Shown here: positions 45,553 through 57,761 of the stretch, one piece after another
Position numbering within the stretch: position 1 is the first letter of the stretch
Layout: every line of letters begins with the position of its first letter
Source of the DNA: Schistocerca nitens
Lineage: Eukaryota; Arthropoda; Insecta; Orthoptera; Acrididae
DNA length: 64,000 bases
Assembly: GCF_023898315.1 (NCBI RefSeq)
Contig: NC_064614.1
Coordinates: 497,752,109-497,816,108 of the forward strand
Direction: 5' to 3'
Notes under the pieces: model-generated
Told to the model about the DNA's origin: nothing
Databases searched by the model: none
The model's input: only the letters and a program-made list of their open reading frames with translations
Translations under genes and position numbers: made by a program

Positions 45553-45930
45553 TCATTGAGTCTGTACAAAGTAAAACACTGTGGAGGGAGGCCTGAGAAA
45601 CAAAAAGGAGGCTCTGTGAATGGCTAGAAGCTCCACTGTGAACACACTATATGATCCTGGCAATAAATACTGTACGAAGCCAGTAGGAAACGTAAAAGCG
45701 TATCCTGTCTTATCGATTGTCTTAGTACCATCAGTGTAAAAGAGGGTGGCACCTTGGAACTCTGCATGGATGCCACATACAAGACACAGGAAAACCATAA
45801 GAGTGACAGAGATCTTAGGTCCCTGGAATACATCGGTCCTAACCCATGGTCTAGGCACCATCAATTCCAGCCGTGGGCGGGTGTCAGGAGGAAGAGATCC
45901 CTCATTGGCAAAGAGCACAGGGTGCATGGG
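45553..45930 (-). pseudogene. I-type LINE RNase H
   Basis: The minus frame 45553-45927 contains LFYTDGTKTIDKTGYAF (about 45710-45755, first catalytic Asp) and YSVFTVELLAIHRASFLF (about 45600-45650, catalytic Glu). A VPSHVGIQGN-like stretch follows in a shifted frame near 45420. It would remove RNA from the RNA-DNA hybrid. The frame is broken after 45553. Confidence 0.7.
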
Positions 45931-46283
45931 ATGGTCAGGGAATTGGCAAATGGTGATTGCATAAGAAACCAGGAGTTGGCTCCTTAGTACGTGTGAAGGG
46001 GAATCCCCGCTTCTGTGGGGAGACTATCAACAGGACTAGTGCAAAAGGCACCAATAGCCAGACGCACCCCACGATGGTGAACAGAGTCAAGCAGTTTCAA
46101 AGTGGAAGGAGCTGCTGAGCCATAAACCTGACTACCACAATCTAGTCTGGACAAGACCATAGCATGGTAACGATGGAGAAGAGTGGAATGGTCTGCACCC
46201 CAAGATGTATGGGCCAGGAAGCGGAGAGCATTAAGCTTCTGCATACATGTAGTCTTTAGGTGGCAAAAGTGGGGGCAGCCATG

Positions 46284-47350
46284 TTAGCTGTTATCAAAAA
46301 TAAGGCCCAAGAAACAGTGCTGTGCTACAACATCAAGAAGCTGTTTGTCTAAATAAAGTTCTGGATCGCAGTGTACTTTGGATAGATGACAAAAATGCAT
46401 AACCCGCATTTTGGAGGGACAAAACTGGAAGCCATGGCAGGTGGCCCAAGCAGAGGCCCGTCGGATGGTACCTTGGAGCTGGCGCTTAGCAAATGCTACC
46501 GAGTGGGAGCTGCACCAGATGCAAAAATCGACGTACAACGCCAGGGTAACCAGAGGCTCAACAGATGTCACAAGCCCATTGATGGCAATGAGGAAGAGTG
46601 TGACATTTAGCGCAGAACCCTGTGGGATACTTCTCCTGAATCTGACGGATGCTGAGTGAAGTGCCAACTCAAACCCAGAAGAACTGGTGAGATAAAAACA
46701 TGGATAAAAATCGGAAAGGGGACCACGGAAGCCCCAGTCATGGAGGATAAGTAAAACATGATGGCGCCAAGCCATGTTGTATGCCTTATGTGGGTCAAAG
46801 AAGACAGCAACAAGGTGACGGGGTTGAGTAAAACCTGTCGGGTGGCTGATTCCAATCGAAGTAGATGGTCAGTTAGAGATCGTCCTGCCCGGAAGTCACA
46901 CTGATACGGCAACGAAACGCCCCGAGATTCGAGTACCCAACATAATCTGAAGCTGACCATCCTTTCAAGCAGTTTACATTTGTCGGGCTAATTGGGCAGT
47001 AGCTGTCTAGAGATGTTGGGTTCTTCCTGTGCTTAAGGATGCGGATAACTATACTGTCTCACCATTGCGATGAAAAATCACCCGTGAGCCAAATGCGGTT
47101 GAAGACCCTGAGGAGATGTTATCTCTGGGGAATGTCCAAATGTTGCATCATCTGGTTGTGGATGGAATCCAGGCTTGGGGCCGCATAATTCCCATTCATT
47201 GAAAGATTCATTATAGAGCTCAGTTTGGTGCGGTATGAAACAGAAGGGGGTCTGTTCAACTCTGCATTTCTGCTGGAGAAAGGTAATAGGGTAGGAAGAG
47301 GACGCTGATGCCGTCGCAAAGTGTGTCATGAGGTGCTCTGCGAGGACCAA
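46284..47350 (-). pseudogene. I-type LINE reverse transcriptase
   Basis: The frame 47078-47350 covers the linker and RT beginning. 46607-46960 gives LPYQCDFRAGRSLTDHLLRLE, the block corresponding to QFGFR..RST. 46284-46775 gives RRSIPQGSALNVTLFLIAINGL (about 46595-46640), then LALYVDFCIWC (about 46520-46550). The usual F/YVDD is YVD followed directly by Phe, so one catalytic Asp codon is absent. Further on are FQFCPSKMRVMHF and FLGLIFD. Confidence 0.75.
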
Positions 47351-47631
47351 TGGATCAGTGCACAGAGCACCTTAGAGGTTAAGAACCTGGACAGTTGACT
47401 GTCGCTGGCAGCCCGGAAGGCTACAGAGCTTGGACCAAACCTGCGATGAAGAGACATACAACCCCAGGGAGGAAACGTAGTGCTCCCAGCATTCCTTTTT
47501 ACTCCACTTAATAAGATAACGATCTTAGCATGGAGATGCTTAAAAGCGAAGGGGTTGGTCTGTGAAGGGTGTCGCTTAAACCGCTGCAGCACCTGTCGGC
47601 AGTTCTGGACAGCAACTGCGATGTCCTTGGC

Positions 47632-48515
47632 CTACCACGATACTGGTTGACGACAAGGGGGACCTGTTGATAGGGGGACAGCAGTGCCAGCAGCATCAAG
47701 AATAGTGGCAGAGATGACTTGCAGGATTACATGAATGGAATTCGAGGGGAAGGTGTCGAAGTGCAAAGCAGATGTATATAAATGCCAATTGGCCCTGCAG
47801 AATGTCCAACGTGGGAGCCTGTCTGCCTGGCAGCAGCAGGGGAATGATAAAATTACCAGAAAGTGGTTACTGTCACAAAAGTCATCATGGGATGACCAAT
47901 GTAGGGAAGCTACGAGGGCAGAGGAGGTAATCGTGTGATTGACAGCAGAGAAGATGCCATGAGTGGCCCTGAAGTGGGTAGGGGAACAACGATTGAGGAG
48001 ACACAAATTGAGGTCCATGATAAGTTAGTCAATTAGGATAGCCCTACCCATTGAAATGACGCTCCCCCACAGTGGGTGATGGGCACTGAAGTTCCCAAAG
48101 AGGAGAAACAGGGGCACGAGCTACTGGATTAAGGTAGACAGTACAATGTAAGGAAGTGGCCTTCCTGGAGGAAGGTAGGCATAGCAAATGGTGATTGCCA
48201 GAGTCGTTTGCACTTGAACCACTATGGCTTCCAAGTTAGTCCATAGGGGGATCCAGTCACTAATGACATCAGAGTGAACCAAAGTGCACACCCCACCAGA
48301 TGCTACCCTGGGGCCAGCATAGTTCTGAAAGACTGCCTGATTACCACGAAATGTTGGAGACTCCTCATTACGGAAATGCATTTCCTGAACAAGACAGAGT
48401 GCAGAATAGGAGGAGACAAGTCACTGCATTTACGGACGTGACGATAGTATCCGTTGCAATTCCACTGGATGATTGTGTGGTGAGAGTCCAGGTTAGACAT
48501 AAAAAAAGAAGCCAA
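47632..48515 (-). pseudogene. I-type LINE APE endonuclease
   Basis: The frame 48303-48515 reads IIQWNCNGYYRHV, the start of an APE-like endonuclease (catalytic Asn in WNCNG). 48121-48381 gives ASGGVCTLVHSDVIS and LAITICYAYLPPG. 47632-48018 gives LCLLNRCSPTHFRATHGIFSAVNHTI, then HDDFCDSNHFLVIL, with the SNH variant of the closing SDH motif (about 47865). The order is right but the catalytic GD(F/L)N block region is decayed. Confidence 0.7.
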
Positions 48516-48747
48516 GAGGAGGTCATGTCACTAGGTCAATAGTCTCCAACAAGGATGGGGTGACATCCATAGACAGATGTCAGATGCAGGTTGCGAGGGG
48601 AGAGATGGCACCTCCGGAGGCACAGGGGGCAGTGGGCTTGTCTTGGGACTTATGTTTCTTCTTCTTCTCTTTCAGAGGTGGAGGAAGGCAGGGCACAGGG
48701 GGAGTACAGGCTTCTGCAAGATCTGGAACCGAAAGAGAGCAGACAAC

Positions 48748-49315
48748 CTAGGGGTGCACTGATGGTGCATCTCGTTGCCAAGTGGTGGTAAGAGTCTTCT
48801 CGCCTGAGAGACGCTGGGGAGAGAGGTCCCGGGAGGGTGCCCAATCACCAGTAGGTGTTGGAGAAGGGGGGCACTTTTTCGAGCAGGGAGGAGGAGTGGC
48901 TCCCACATGAGAGGTCATGAGAACTGCAGGGGAGGGGGAGTGGAGAGGGGGATAGGGCTGGGGTAAGTAAGAGGTAGGAGGAGGAAATGAAGTAATAGAG
49001 GCAAAAGTTGAAGATAGTGACAATGGATGGAGTCTCTCATACTTTTGGCGACCCTCAGCATAAGATAGGCAATCCAGGGACTTGTATTCGTGGATCTTCT
49101 TTTCTCTCTTGTAAGCCGGGCAATCCAGGAAGCGAGGGGAGTGGCGGTCAGCACAACTGACACACACAGGTGGTGGAACACAGGAGCTTCCCTCATGAAT
49201 TGGGTGGCCACAGTCACCACGCAGAGGGTCCACCATACAGCGGGACGACATATGCCCAAAACGAAAGCACCACTTAAGGATTAAGAGTTCTTCGTGGAAA
49301 CTGGTTTTGATCCCC
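48748..49315 (-). pseudogene. I-type LINE ORF1, Gag-like zinc knuckles
   Basis: Reading from 49315, CFRFGHMSSRC (about 49240-49275), RGDCGHPIHEGSSC, and CVSCADRHSPRFLDCPAYKREKKI (about 49080-49160) give the three CCHC-type knuckles typical of I-element ORF1. These bind the element's RNA. A Pro/Ser-rich carboxy part follows to 48748. The amino half of the Gag-like protein is missing beyond 49315. The knuckle frame is open for 167 codons. Confidence 0.7.
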
Positions 49316-50579
49316 TTTGAAAAGACTTAGTGTTGCATTAAGAAACTCAGACAATGTATACAATGACACAGCATCTTCTGAACAGGGAACAATCGCTACA
49401 AGTGTACCATAGGAATTGACATTGGTTCCATTTGTTTTTAATATAAATCTGATCTGTCAAATATCTGAGAAACAGAAATAGTTTTCTTTACTGATAATGT
49501 AAGTATTATAATGAAGCCTAATGTAATAACTTCAACACTTGAAAATATTAGTTAATTTTCTTGAAGATTAGTTACTGGTTCCCTTCAAATAGACTGTCAA
49601 TGAATTTGGGTACAATACAATACATGCAGTTCTGTACTGCATAAGGCCTGGACATATCATTAGAAATATTGCATGAAGGCAAACAGACTATTATAAAATT
49701 ATTAGGTGTTTTGTTTATATTGATCAGAGCCTAAACTGGAAGGCCTGTTACAGAACCTCTTACATATCTAATCTCTGTAACTTTTGTGTTGCAGATAAGA
49801 GAAGAATTTGGAGAAACAAATTTCAGAACATTGATTTAGTTTTCCTTTCATACACTAATATTCTATGGTTATCATATTCTGGTGTGATTCATCACTGAAG
49901 AAAACCAGTGTTTGATGCAAAGTAGCAGGTAATCACAATAATAAAAGGTGAGCAAACAGTCTTTCCCTGATTACAAAAATGTATTGATATGGAACTACTG
50001 ATATTGAACACAGCTATGTGATTTGTTGCCAACTGCAGCTTAACCTATACAGGTTTTTTGGATGGAAAGAAGGAAGTAAAGAAATATTCAGGGCAAGACA
50101 GGAATACAGTAGCATAAATCACTTAGGAATGAAATAAACAGAAAGTGCAGGGAAGCCACAGTGAAATGGATGCAGGATAAATGTGAAAAAATAAAAAAAT
50201 TAATTGACTGTCAGAAAAACTGACGCAGTGTAAAGAAAAGTCAAAGCAAGTTTTGTGAAATGAAAGCAGTGGTTGCAAAATTAAACAACGTGGTAGTGTA
50301 CCATCCTGTTTAAACACTACCCACCATTAAAAAGTCTGTAAATAAGATGCAACAAAAGTTCCAGCATGTCTATACAAACTGTTGCTGTAATGATAGTATC
50401 ATCTAGATGTTAAATGGAGCACATGTGAAAGTGCATGGAAAAAAAAAAAAAACTTTATGAGTTAAGCTACCATTTCCAACAAGCTGCATAACAGTAGTTA
50501 GTGTAGTTTCTTGGAAATAAATCTTTGTAATTGGGGAAAGCCTTATGTTTTTCCTTTATTTATTGCCCATGCTGAATCC
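49316..50579. other. No gene recognised
   Basis: AT-rich, with a short A run at 50439-50453. No supported element or gene. Confidence 0.5.
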
Positions 50580-50870
50580 TCTTGCAGCCATCTTTTCAAA
50601 CACTTGGGTGTGCTGACAACAGCTTTACTGTACATTTACTTCCTTGTGGAGTTCATTATCAACAAACAATTGTAATATGTAAACATAAATATAACACTAG
50701 AAGGAGAAATGCTTTAAACTATCCATCACTCCACCTTAGTGTGGCACAGAAAGAAGTGAGGTATTCAGCTATAAAAAGCTCTGACCACCAACCTAGTAAG
50801 ATAAAAAATTTAAAGGATAGTAAAACTTATTTCAAACACAAATTCTAATGATATAACTAGATAGCTAACT
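50580..50870 (+). mobile_element. LINE carboxy-terminal end (plus)
   Basis: The plus-strand frame to 50848 reads HKYNTRRRNALNYPSLHLSVAQKEVRYSAIK and KIKNLKDSKTYFKHKF. This is the tail of jockey-like LINE ORF2 (compare NYNTRRKDDLHY in LINE B at 22240). The catalytic part is not present. Truncated both sides. Confidence 0.65.
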
Positions 50871-51749
50871 ATTTATGATACTGCTGTAAACATCAGTGAC
50901 CACAACTGCTGCACCTGGGGCCACAAAACTAAAGCCCTCACCCCCATTTGGTTTGCGCGCACACTGTTGATCGCATGATGTGTACTAGCCAGCAGTACTG
51001 CCTCTCGTCACTGCCGCTCTCTCAATCATTAAGTTATTTTACCTGTGCTATAAAGCACCACTTACGTGCCACATTATATATTCCAAAAACTTGCCGAATA
51101 TTTACACACTTCTGAGAGACTGTAAATATATTTCATCTTTGCTGTATAACAATACTGTGGAATGCCATCCCAAAATTAATAGTAACAGAATATTTTCCCA
51201 AGCACTATTAGTTGCGTGGATGAGGCCTTCAGAGTGAGCAATGGGAGTGTGGAGATTTTGGCCACATCACCCATGGCTAGAAGGGAAAAAAAGAGTCTCC
51301 ATACGGCAGAATTGTGATGAAGCAAAGAAGAATCTCTGAAAAGGTATTCTCAGTCTGTGTACATGATTGAGTTGTGTGAATATTCTGTACTTTTAAAAAT
51401 GGTTAAACCTATATTACTATTATCACTGCTCATACCTCTCAGTTAAGAAGCAAGAAAAGGGAGAGTGTTCTTAGGCACAGACCATAGCAGCTGTAACATT
51501 AGTAAATTTCATAAAATGGAAACATTGAGTAATAGAATTATTACAATCAACAAAGATAGATAAAGATAACTTTTTCCTCCCTCTGGGATATTAAAATTAT
51601 TAAACATACTTAGCAGCTTGAGGAACAATGATATTTATGAAAGAAGAAAAGCAGCAGCAGCAGCAGGGGTGCTGGTTGAAGTGCTGACAGGAATAAATAA
51701 CATTTTTGTCTGTTAAAGACGAAGTCTTACAATTTATATGCAATGTAGT
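50871..51749. other. No gene recognised
   Basis: No supported feature. The sequence is less AT-rich around 50900-51020 but gives no frame I can assign. Confidence 0.45.
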
Positions 51750-52200
51750 TTTGAAGTGCAGAAGTTTGGTTGTGACGCAGGAGGAATGGTTAGTATTCAG
51801 TGATATGATAGGAACAATCATTTGAAGCAAAAAAAGTCTAGTAAACATGGACTCTGCAATGCACAGATTAAGAGTTATGAGCACTACTTCATCTTCAATA
51901 CTCTGAAACAAATCTCTGCTAATGAAAGCTCTTTGCCTTACATATTTTGGAAGGAGGTAGTATGGGGGAAGAAAAAAGAACACAACTGATAAAAATGGGC
52001 TCTACAATTCACACCTTAAGAGCTGTGACCATTTGTTCTTTAGAATAAATGTGTTTCACTGTAGTGAAGATGAACATGTGTTCACAGCTCTCAAGATATC
52101 CATGTTAGAACTGATGTTTACTACCCTTTTTCATTTTGAATGATAGTTCCTGTCGTATCTCTGAATATTGACTATTCCTCCAGGGACACTAGTGTTACAC
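51750..52200. mobile_element. Foldback (inverted-repeat) element
   Basis: The left arm (about 51775-51880) and the reverse complement of the right arm (about 52065-52200) align with gaps. Shared landmarks in order are GGAGGAAT, ATATTCAG/GTATTCAG, AGGAAC.ATCATT, GTAAACAT and AGAG.T.TGA.CAC. An inner hairpin pairs TTAAGAGCTGTGA (52017-52029) with TCACAGCTCTCAA (about 52081-52093). The centre contains a second copy of the ACTCT.CAAT.CACA.....TAAGAG motif. No coding capacity. Class (MITE or foldback) unresolved. Confidence 0.6.
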
Positions 52201-54502
52201 ACAAATTAGATTGACTGAAGGATTGGCAGGGCGACTTCCGATGATCCACAAACATCATGTTCCCACAGATGATGTGCGATTACTTTCTGTTTTTCCAGAC
52301 ATAATGACTGCCTAGTTTCTGTGGAGAATTGATTATCTGAGGAATTAACCTGATAGCTAATGAGGTGCCCATGTACACCACATTTATACACAACTTTTAT
52401 CTAACAAGTGCACCAAGCAGCTGTTACAATGTTAAATATTTCATCAACTAGCACTCCAACTCATTTCCTCTTTATAAGGTATCTGACTTCTTCGAGGACT
52501 TGTGCAGTGGTGTTTCTTGTTACTTAATATGTGTGTTTAAAAATGGACCACATTATTCAGTTCAGCACTGCAGCTAAGTTATTGCCCAATGTGTGTTGTT
52601 AATTATGATCTCAGCTTCCTGTGATATTCTCTGTTGGAGGTTAGTAAGGATCTCTGTTTCAAAATCTGGATACAAAAAGCAAAAATGTCTACCAGAACGA
52701 ACTCAAGACTGACTGTGTATCATATAGCTTCTTCATTGCATCTGGAAGGACAACACAGAATTGTTCATAAAACAAGTTCAACATCCAATACACAGTGACT
52801 GTTATCTTGTGGGACAAACTGTCTTTTGTGGAATGAGAAGAGTTTTTAGGCAGTCATGATGAATAAGTATTCTCCATGAGATTTGGATAAAATACATTAC
52901 TAACTGTCTGCTGAAGCAGAAGTGGTCAGAGTTTTTATTTTATTTTTCAAGGTGACTGGGCAATCATTATCTCCATGTTCAGAACGAAGGTGGATTTACA
53001 ACTATATGTTGGTAACAATAATAAAAAGCACAGCTTCAGTTGCAGCAGCAATTTAATTGACTATAGCAGGTCTGCATGATGACCAGATCTACAACAGGAC
53101 TTTGGTACTGACTCTTGTCAGAAACTGCATCAAACGTATTGAGTAACTGACAATTGATATTCTAATGAGGACTTCATACTGAGCATTACTGAACTCTGAT
53201 ACTAACCCTTGGTAAAATGAAATGTGCATACCTTGGTACAATTCAGTGTTATGCTTTGGTTCACTGACAATGTTTCTGCCTACTTAACACAAGCCTGTGA
53301 TAATTGCAAAACTTTGTTCAAATGTGCTCCACCAATAATTCTTTGGAGATCCAAGAACAATTTTATTTCTGTTATTATTAAAAATCTTTTACTTCTACTT
53401 AAGTATGCTATTGATTCAGTACTAGAGCCAGCTGAAACTGAAGAATTGGCAGTAAAATGTCTTTAAAAAATCATCATTAATCAAATATTTTGACAAAATG
53501 TACAAATAATCTTCAGAAAATAATTTTCAGTAACCAAATACTCGGACACAAGCAGCACCATCTGAAACTACATATGTATATGTCTTTGATAAATAATTCT
53601 CATGTACTGACTTGTAAACAGCATAAGCAGGTTTAGGGATCTCACATTTATCAATTTTACTGAATAAGAATCTCTAGCTGAATATTTATACTGTGAAATA
53701 AACGAGTTTTAAAATAATCAGTTTCACTATAAACGGAAATAAACATGAAGAATATTAATTATTTTCTTGTGGAATTTTGTGCAACACACTGCTTCAAAAC
53801 CACTGATCAGTTTTGGTGTCCCAACACTACATAACAGTAACAAAAGAGAAATTTTAACTGATATGTCCAGCATGGAAAGAACTGCCACAGACAAGCTGTG
53901 ATTTGCAACAGTAAAGTTAGAACCATGTTACATGAACATTCAAGACTTCTAAACCATCAGTACATGTGAGTTCACAATGTAGTCTTGGAAGCATTTCCTC
54001 CAACCGTGGCAAAGCCTCTGAATGTGTCTCCCATAATATTGTACTTGGCAAACTACAATGAGAGCCCATACTCTAACAGTACCAGAGACAGACTAAATTA
54101 TTCAAGTATGGATCTACAGTCATGTCCAAAGCTTATAGTCTAAGTCTTGATCTCATTAAGATTCATACTATGCAATTTCAGACAAAAAGCAACTTGACAC
54201 CATGAATGACAGATGTGTACAAATGGATAAGAAACTAAAACAGTCCTTTCAGATAAACTAATAAAGCTCCCAGCCTCTCATATTTTTGCACTTTGAAACA
54301 TTTCATTGCGTTGATTTGAAGACAAAGTTCCTAACTTTTATTCTTGTTGTCCCATGACGACATTATCTGGGACAACAGAACTTAAGAAAATAAAATATTC
54401 CCTTGGCAAACCTGTGCAATATGAATATTTCCAAAATAAATACTTCTCAATTTGCAGCGTACACTCTTTTGAATCTACGTGATGATTTAAAACTAATCAA
54501 TG
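52201..54502. other. No gene recognised
   Basis: 2.3 kb of AT-rich sequence. One 80-codon plus-strand frame (53224-53466) has no recognisable motif, and I would not call it a gene. Confidence 0.5.
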
Positions 54503-54780
54503 GAAAGTCCAGGATGGTACAACAACATGGATTGCTATACACCATAGTGGAGTCATTGAGTTGCAGACAGATACCTCTAGCTTTTGGCCAAAAAGGTCCT
54601 TTTTCAGAAGCAGAAAACAGTCACACAAACATGACACTCACATATTGGTTATTGTCTATGGCCATTCGGCTGTGAAGGAAGACCATTTTGTCTGCAAGCT
54701 GAAAGTTTATCAGTTTTTTCAATGTGCCTGTCTGTGACAAGAGTTCCTGTATATGGTGAGTAGCAATCTATCCTTTTCAT
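54503..54780. mobile_element. Inverted pair of Penelope-type ends
   Basis: Left arm 54503-54600 on the minus strand reads CTGAAAAAGGACC...GGCCAAAAGCT...TCTGTCTGCAACTC...CTATGGTGTATAGCAATC. Right arm 54695-54780 on the plus strand reads GCTGAAAGTTTATC...CCTGTCTGTGAC...TATATGGTGAGTAGCAATC. Both resemble the Penelope-type end at 57545-57760. The ribozyme-like core is degenerate in both arms. The arms face each other and would form a long hairpin. Confidence 0.55.
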
Positions 54781-54789
54781 ACTGCTATG

Positions 54790-55932
54790 ACTTGTAGAGG
54801 GGAGTGAGTACATAATATTTTGAATAGGGACCGGTGTCCAAAAATGTAGTTTCCATTCTATGACGATTCCAATTCAGATGTGTAACATGTCCACGCCTGC
54901 TGAGGGGTAGAGGAAAGTCTTAAGAGTTGCTTGTCCTGGTATGCAACTGGGTAGACAGAATGACTTGTACTATGTCACAGAGTCATCTGATGTCACTTAT
55001 GATCTACCTTGTTGCACTGACACGTGTTTTCAAGTCAAGTTCTGTTCACAGATGACTATAATTTCAGTAGGGACTGTGTTCTGAATTCACAAAACAGCAA
55101 TGTCTGTAAAGACAAAAACGCTTGTGCCATGCATTAATGGGATATCAGCACTGGTTGTGTGTTAATGTGTGGGCAGGTCATGTAATTGGACAATATCTCC
55201 TGCCACTCCAGCTAACTGGCCCTGCATACTTTATCTTCCCACAAAATGTATTGGACTGTACTTGGATGTTGTGCCACGGAATGTCCATCAGGAAATGCAG
55301 TTTCAACAAGATGGTACACCACCTCACTTTTAATGTTTGGCTCAGAGACATATCAACAGAATATATGGTCAAAACTGGATAGGCTGAGATCGTTGAACTG
55401 CATGACAGCTGCAATTGTTGGATTTAACTCATATGGACAACTACTTGTGGGGTTGAATGCAAAGAATAATGTACAAGACGCCTGTAGAGATGGGAATATC
55501 TGCTGGCATAAGTTCTGGCCAGAGCACTAGAAACTGAATAGAGACCAGGTGGGATAGTGTGTGCACCATAACGTACTTCATAGGTACAATATCTGTAACA
55601 ACAATGGTTGCCGCATCAAGCCACTGTTGTAATGCATGATTACTGTTCTGTACGTATGGTATGTTGGGTTCTGTTTTGTTTTGGAATAATGTAAAAAAAA
55701 ATAATGTTTATGTGTTACTATTAACAACTGTGCGTAAGTGAAACTGGAGGTCCCTTTATGTTTCCTTTCTAATTGTTACCCAATAATTGTACTATGCCGT
55801 GCCTGATTCAGTTCCTCAAGCAGAAGTGGAAGAGATAAACATCTGAACTGAAACCATTGCAGAATGGGAATGATGCATTTCTGGGCAGAGGTTCCCATTC
55901 AAAATATTATGTACTCACTTCCCTCTACAAGT
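54790..55932 (+). mobile_element. Mariner-like element (plus), decayed
   Basis: The ends ACTTGTAGAGGG.AGTGAGTA at 54790 and in reverse at 55932 continue as an inverted repeat through ACATAATATTTTGAAT to about 54832 and 55890 (about 43 bp). Inside is a plus-strand transposase remnant: EMQFQQDGTPPHF (about 55290-55330, catalytic Asp present), then YGQNWIG.DR, and LTHMDNYLWG about where SPDLTPLDFFLWG stands in relatives. Stops are numerous. The RxYGQNWIG segment links it to the family of the 35.9-37.2 kb element. Confidence 0.75.
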
Positions 55933-55959
55933 ACTAGAAGATTTTAATGGGAATTTTTG

Positions 55960-56060
55960 AACATCCTGTGTGTGTTTTCTCCTGTCGCCACTTGATGAGT
56001 AAATTTTTTATCTATCCAATTACGTTATATTTTCAAAAATGGATTCTTTTTCATACTGTT
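55960..56060 (+). mobile_element. Penelope-type terminal fragment
   Basis: GTGTGTTTTCTCCTGTCGCCACTTGATGAGTAAATT resembles the last part of the 12074-12306 insert (GTGTGCATGTTCTGCTGCCACTTGG). The ribozyme-like core upstream is missing because the mariner-like element ends just before. Confidence 0.45.
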
Positions 56061-56939
56061 AATAGATTGAAACTGTTTGTTGGTCTTGCCTCAGAGTTTC
56101 AATGTGCCAGCACCTCTCTCCTACTTTCTAAACATCACAAAGTTTTCTGTTAACCTTGCTTGACAACCACTCCTGAGAGAAATGTCTAAAATATTGCGTA
56201 AAGAATATAACGGCAAATTTTGTATAGGCTTCTCCTAAAATCTTGGAATTCTTACACATCTTCCAGTATTTATTCATATTTGTGCTAAATCTTAACTTTC
56301 TGGCTGGCAAGCTACAGTAGAATTATGCATGAGAACAAAAGTTACTTTTCATGACAGAGAAATGTTTGTTATAGTGTGGCAGGCCCTCCGTTATTCTCAG
56401 TTCTTAAAAAAATGATTTATTGTATTACCATATCACTTGTCAGCAGCACAACCAGAGCTCTTCACATGATACCTATTTTGTATGAGATGACAATTAAACT
56501 AACTTAAAGCGGGGAGGGGGGGGGGGGGTCTTTGCAACAACATAACCAGCAGAAAGATTATTTACACAGGGTTAAATGCTGGTTAATGATAAGAAAATGG
56601 TTGACTGAAGTTTAGGTACGTAAAAACAATAGCAGAAGTAACACAACAAATATCTTGCATTAAATTTCTAGGAATTTCATTAGTTGACGATTTAAAATGC
56701 AAATAACTACTGAACATTATTTATTTGCATGTTTTGTGGATCATAATTGCAGCCTCTGGCCTCTGCTTATGAAAGGAAACGCGCCAGTTTCACACTTACG
56801 GTACACTTTCCCAGTGGAAAATATACAACACAAATATTCAAAAATTATTTCAAGTAGTGGTATGAGTTGTCAAATCAAATGAAATGATCCTATGGCATTA
56901 CAGATATGAGTTTATTCTGCATCTGATGTTTATTTTTGT
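56061..56939. other. No gene recognised, one poly(G) tract
   Basis: No supported element. A G-rich run with one interruption occupies 56511-56528. Confidence 0.45.
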
Positions 56940-57540
56940 GTAAATTACATTGTTCACATCACTCGGTAGGTGGTTGAAGATTTTTATGGTTGAATACTCC
57001 ATTCCTTTATGTGCCACATTAAGGCTGCATGACGGTGTGAATTGTTACTTCTAGTATTATTTTTGTGAATGTTATTGTTTTTAAACTGTGTTCATAACCA
57101 AGTAAATGTATTGTGAGGCTTTTGGTAGTAAGTACACCTCTTTATAAAGCTGCCTACAAAAGGTTCTAGAGTGGGCACTACATCTCATCTTAAATACGCA
57201 CTCGTGCAACAAACACTTTTTTCCTCAGTCTGACAAGTTACCCCATAACATGTTACCAGAAGCCATTTGTAACTGAAAACAGGAAAAGAAATTCTACTTT
57301 TTGACAGTTTCACCTCCAGGATGAGAAATTTTATCTACAATGCAGTACTTGCAGACCTTCGAAATTTAAGATATGCAACTTGTGACTTCAGAATAGTGTT
57401 TCATTTACTGATTTATCCTCAAATTGTTTCAGGCACAGTCGCCAGGCCTCCCACACTACTGAATAGCTTGTAGTGTCTTATCTACATTCAGCAACAATCC
57501 ATTTAGAGAGACCCAGTTATTAATTTAAGAAACATAAATT
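56940..57540 (-). mobile_element. Decayed LINE RT remnant (minus)
   Basis: The minus strand starts with WVSLNGLLLNVDKT at about 57480-57520, which corresponds to the LSLNFDKTQ block after the catalytic motif. It is followed by heavily broken sequence. An EVTIHTVMQP-like end near 57020 fits the YNTRHK tail region weakly. Only the first part is convincing. Confidence 0.45.
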
Positions 57541-57544
57541 TCCA

Positions 57545-57760
57545 TTTCAAACAATGGAAAATCCAGACTGGAATAATGACAGTATTAAGAAAAGGATAGA
57601 TTGTTACTCACCATGTAGAAGAAACGTCAAGTTGCAGATAGGCACAACAAAAATACTGTCACACAAATAAGCTTTCATCCAAAAAGGCCCATATCAGAAT
57701 CAGACAGCGAGCACACGCACAAGCATAAGCACACACACAAGCGCGCACGTACACTGCATA
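57545..57760 (-). mobile_element. Penelope-type end with hammerhead-like core
   Basis: The minus strand reads CTGATATGGGCCTTTTTGGATGAAAGCTTATTTGTGTGACAG from about 57697 downward, then TTGTTGTGCCTATCTGCAACTTG and ATGGTGAGTAACAATC. The arrangement CTGATnn-stem-GAAAGC matches the sites at 12.2 and 60.7 kb, although one position of the CUGANGA motif differs. A CA-rich stretch (57715-57750) lies on the other side. Confidence 0.55.
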
Positions 57761-57761
57761 T

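Larger units (their letters stand above)
45060..49315 (-). mobile_element. I-type LINE with ORF1, EN, RT and RNase H
   Basis: A long minus-strand LINE, distinct from the jockey-like ones and more GC-rich. From right to left it has ORF1 with zinc knuckles (48748-49310), endonuclease (47632-48515), linker (47080-47592), RT (46284-46960), an RT-RNase H link (45984-46244), RNase H (about 45300-45930), and a final Cys/His-like tail (45060-45320). RNase H inside ORF2 is the mark of the I/R1-like group. The 5' and 3' ends are not clear. Frames change often, so it is inactive, but all domains are recognisable, which is unusual in this window. Confidence 0.8.

Noticed and set aside
45746-45987. Plus-strand frames of 72-77 codons
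   Set aside because: Antisense to the RNase H of the I-type LINE, whose minus frame carries catalytic motifs.
53224-53466. 80-codon plus frame as a host gene
   Set aside because: No motif, no splice or promoter evidence, and a length expected by chance in AT-rich DNA.
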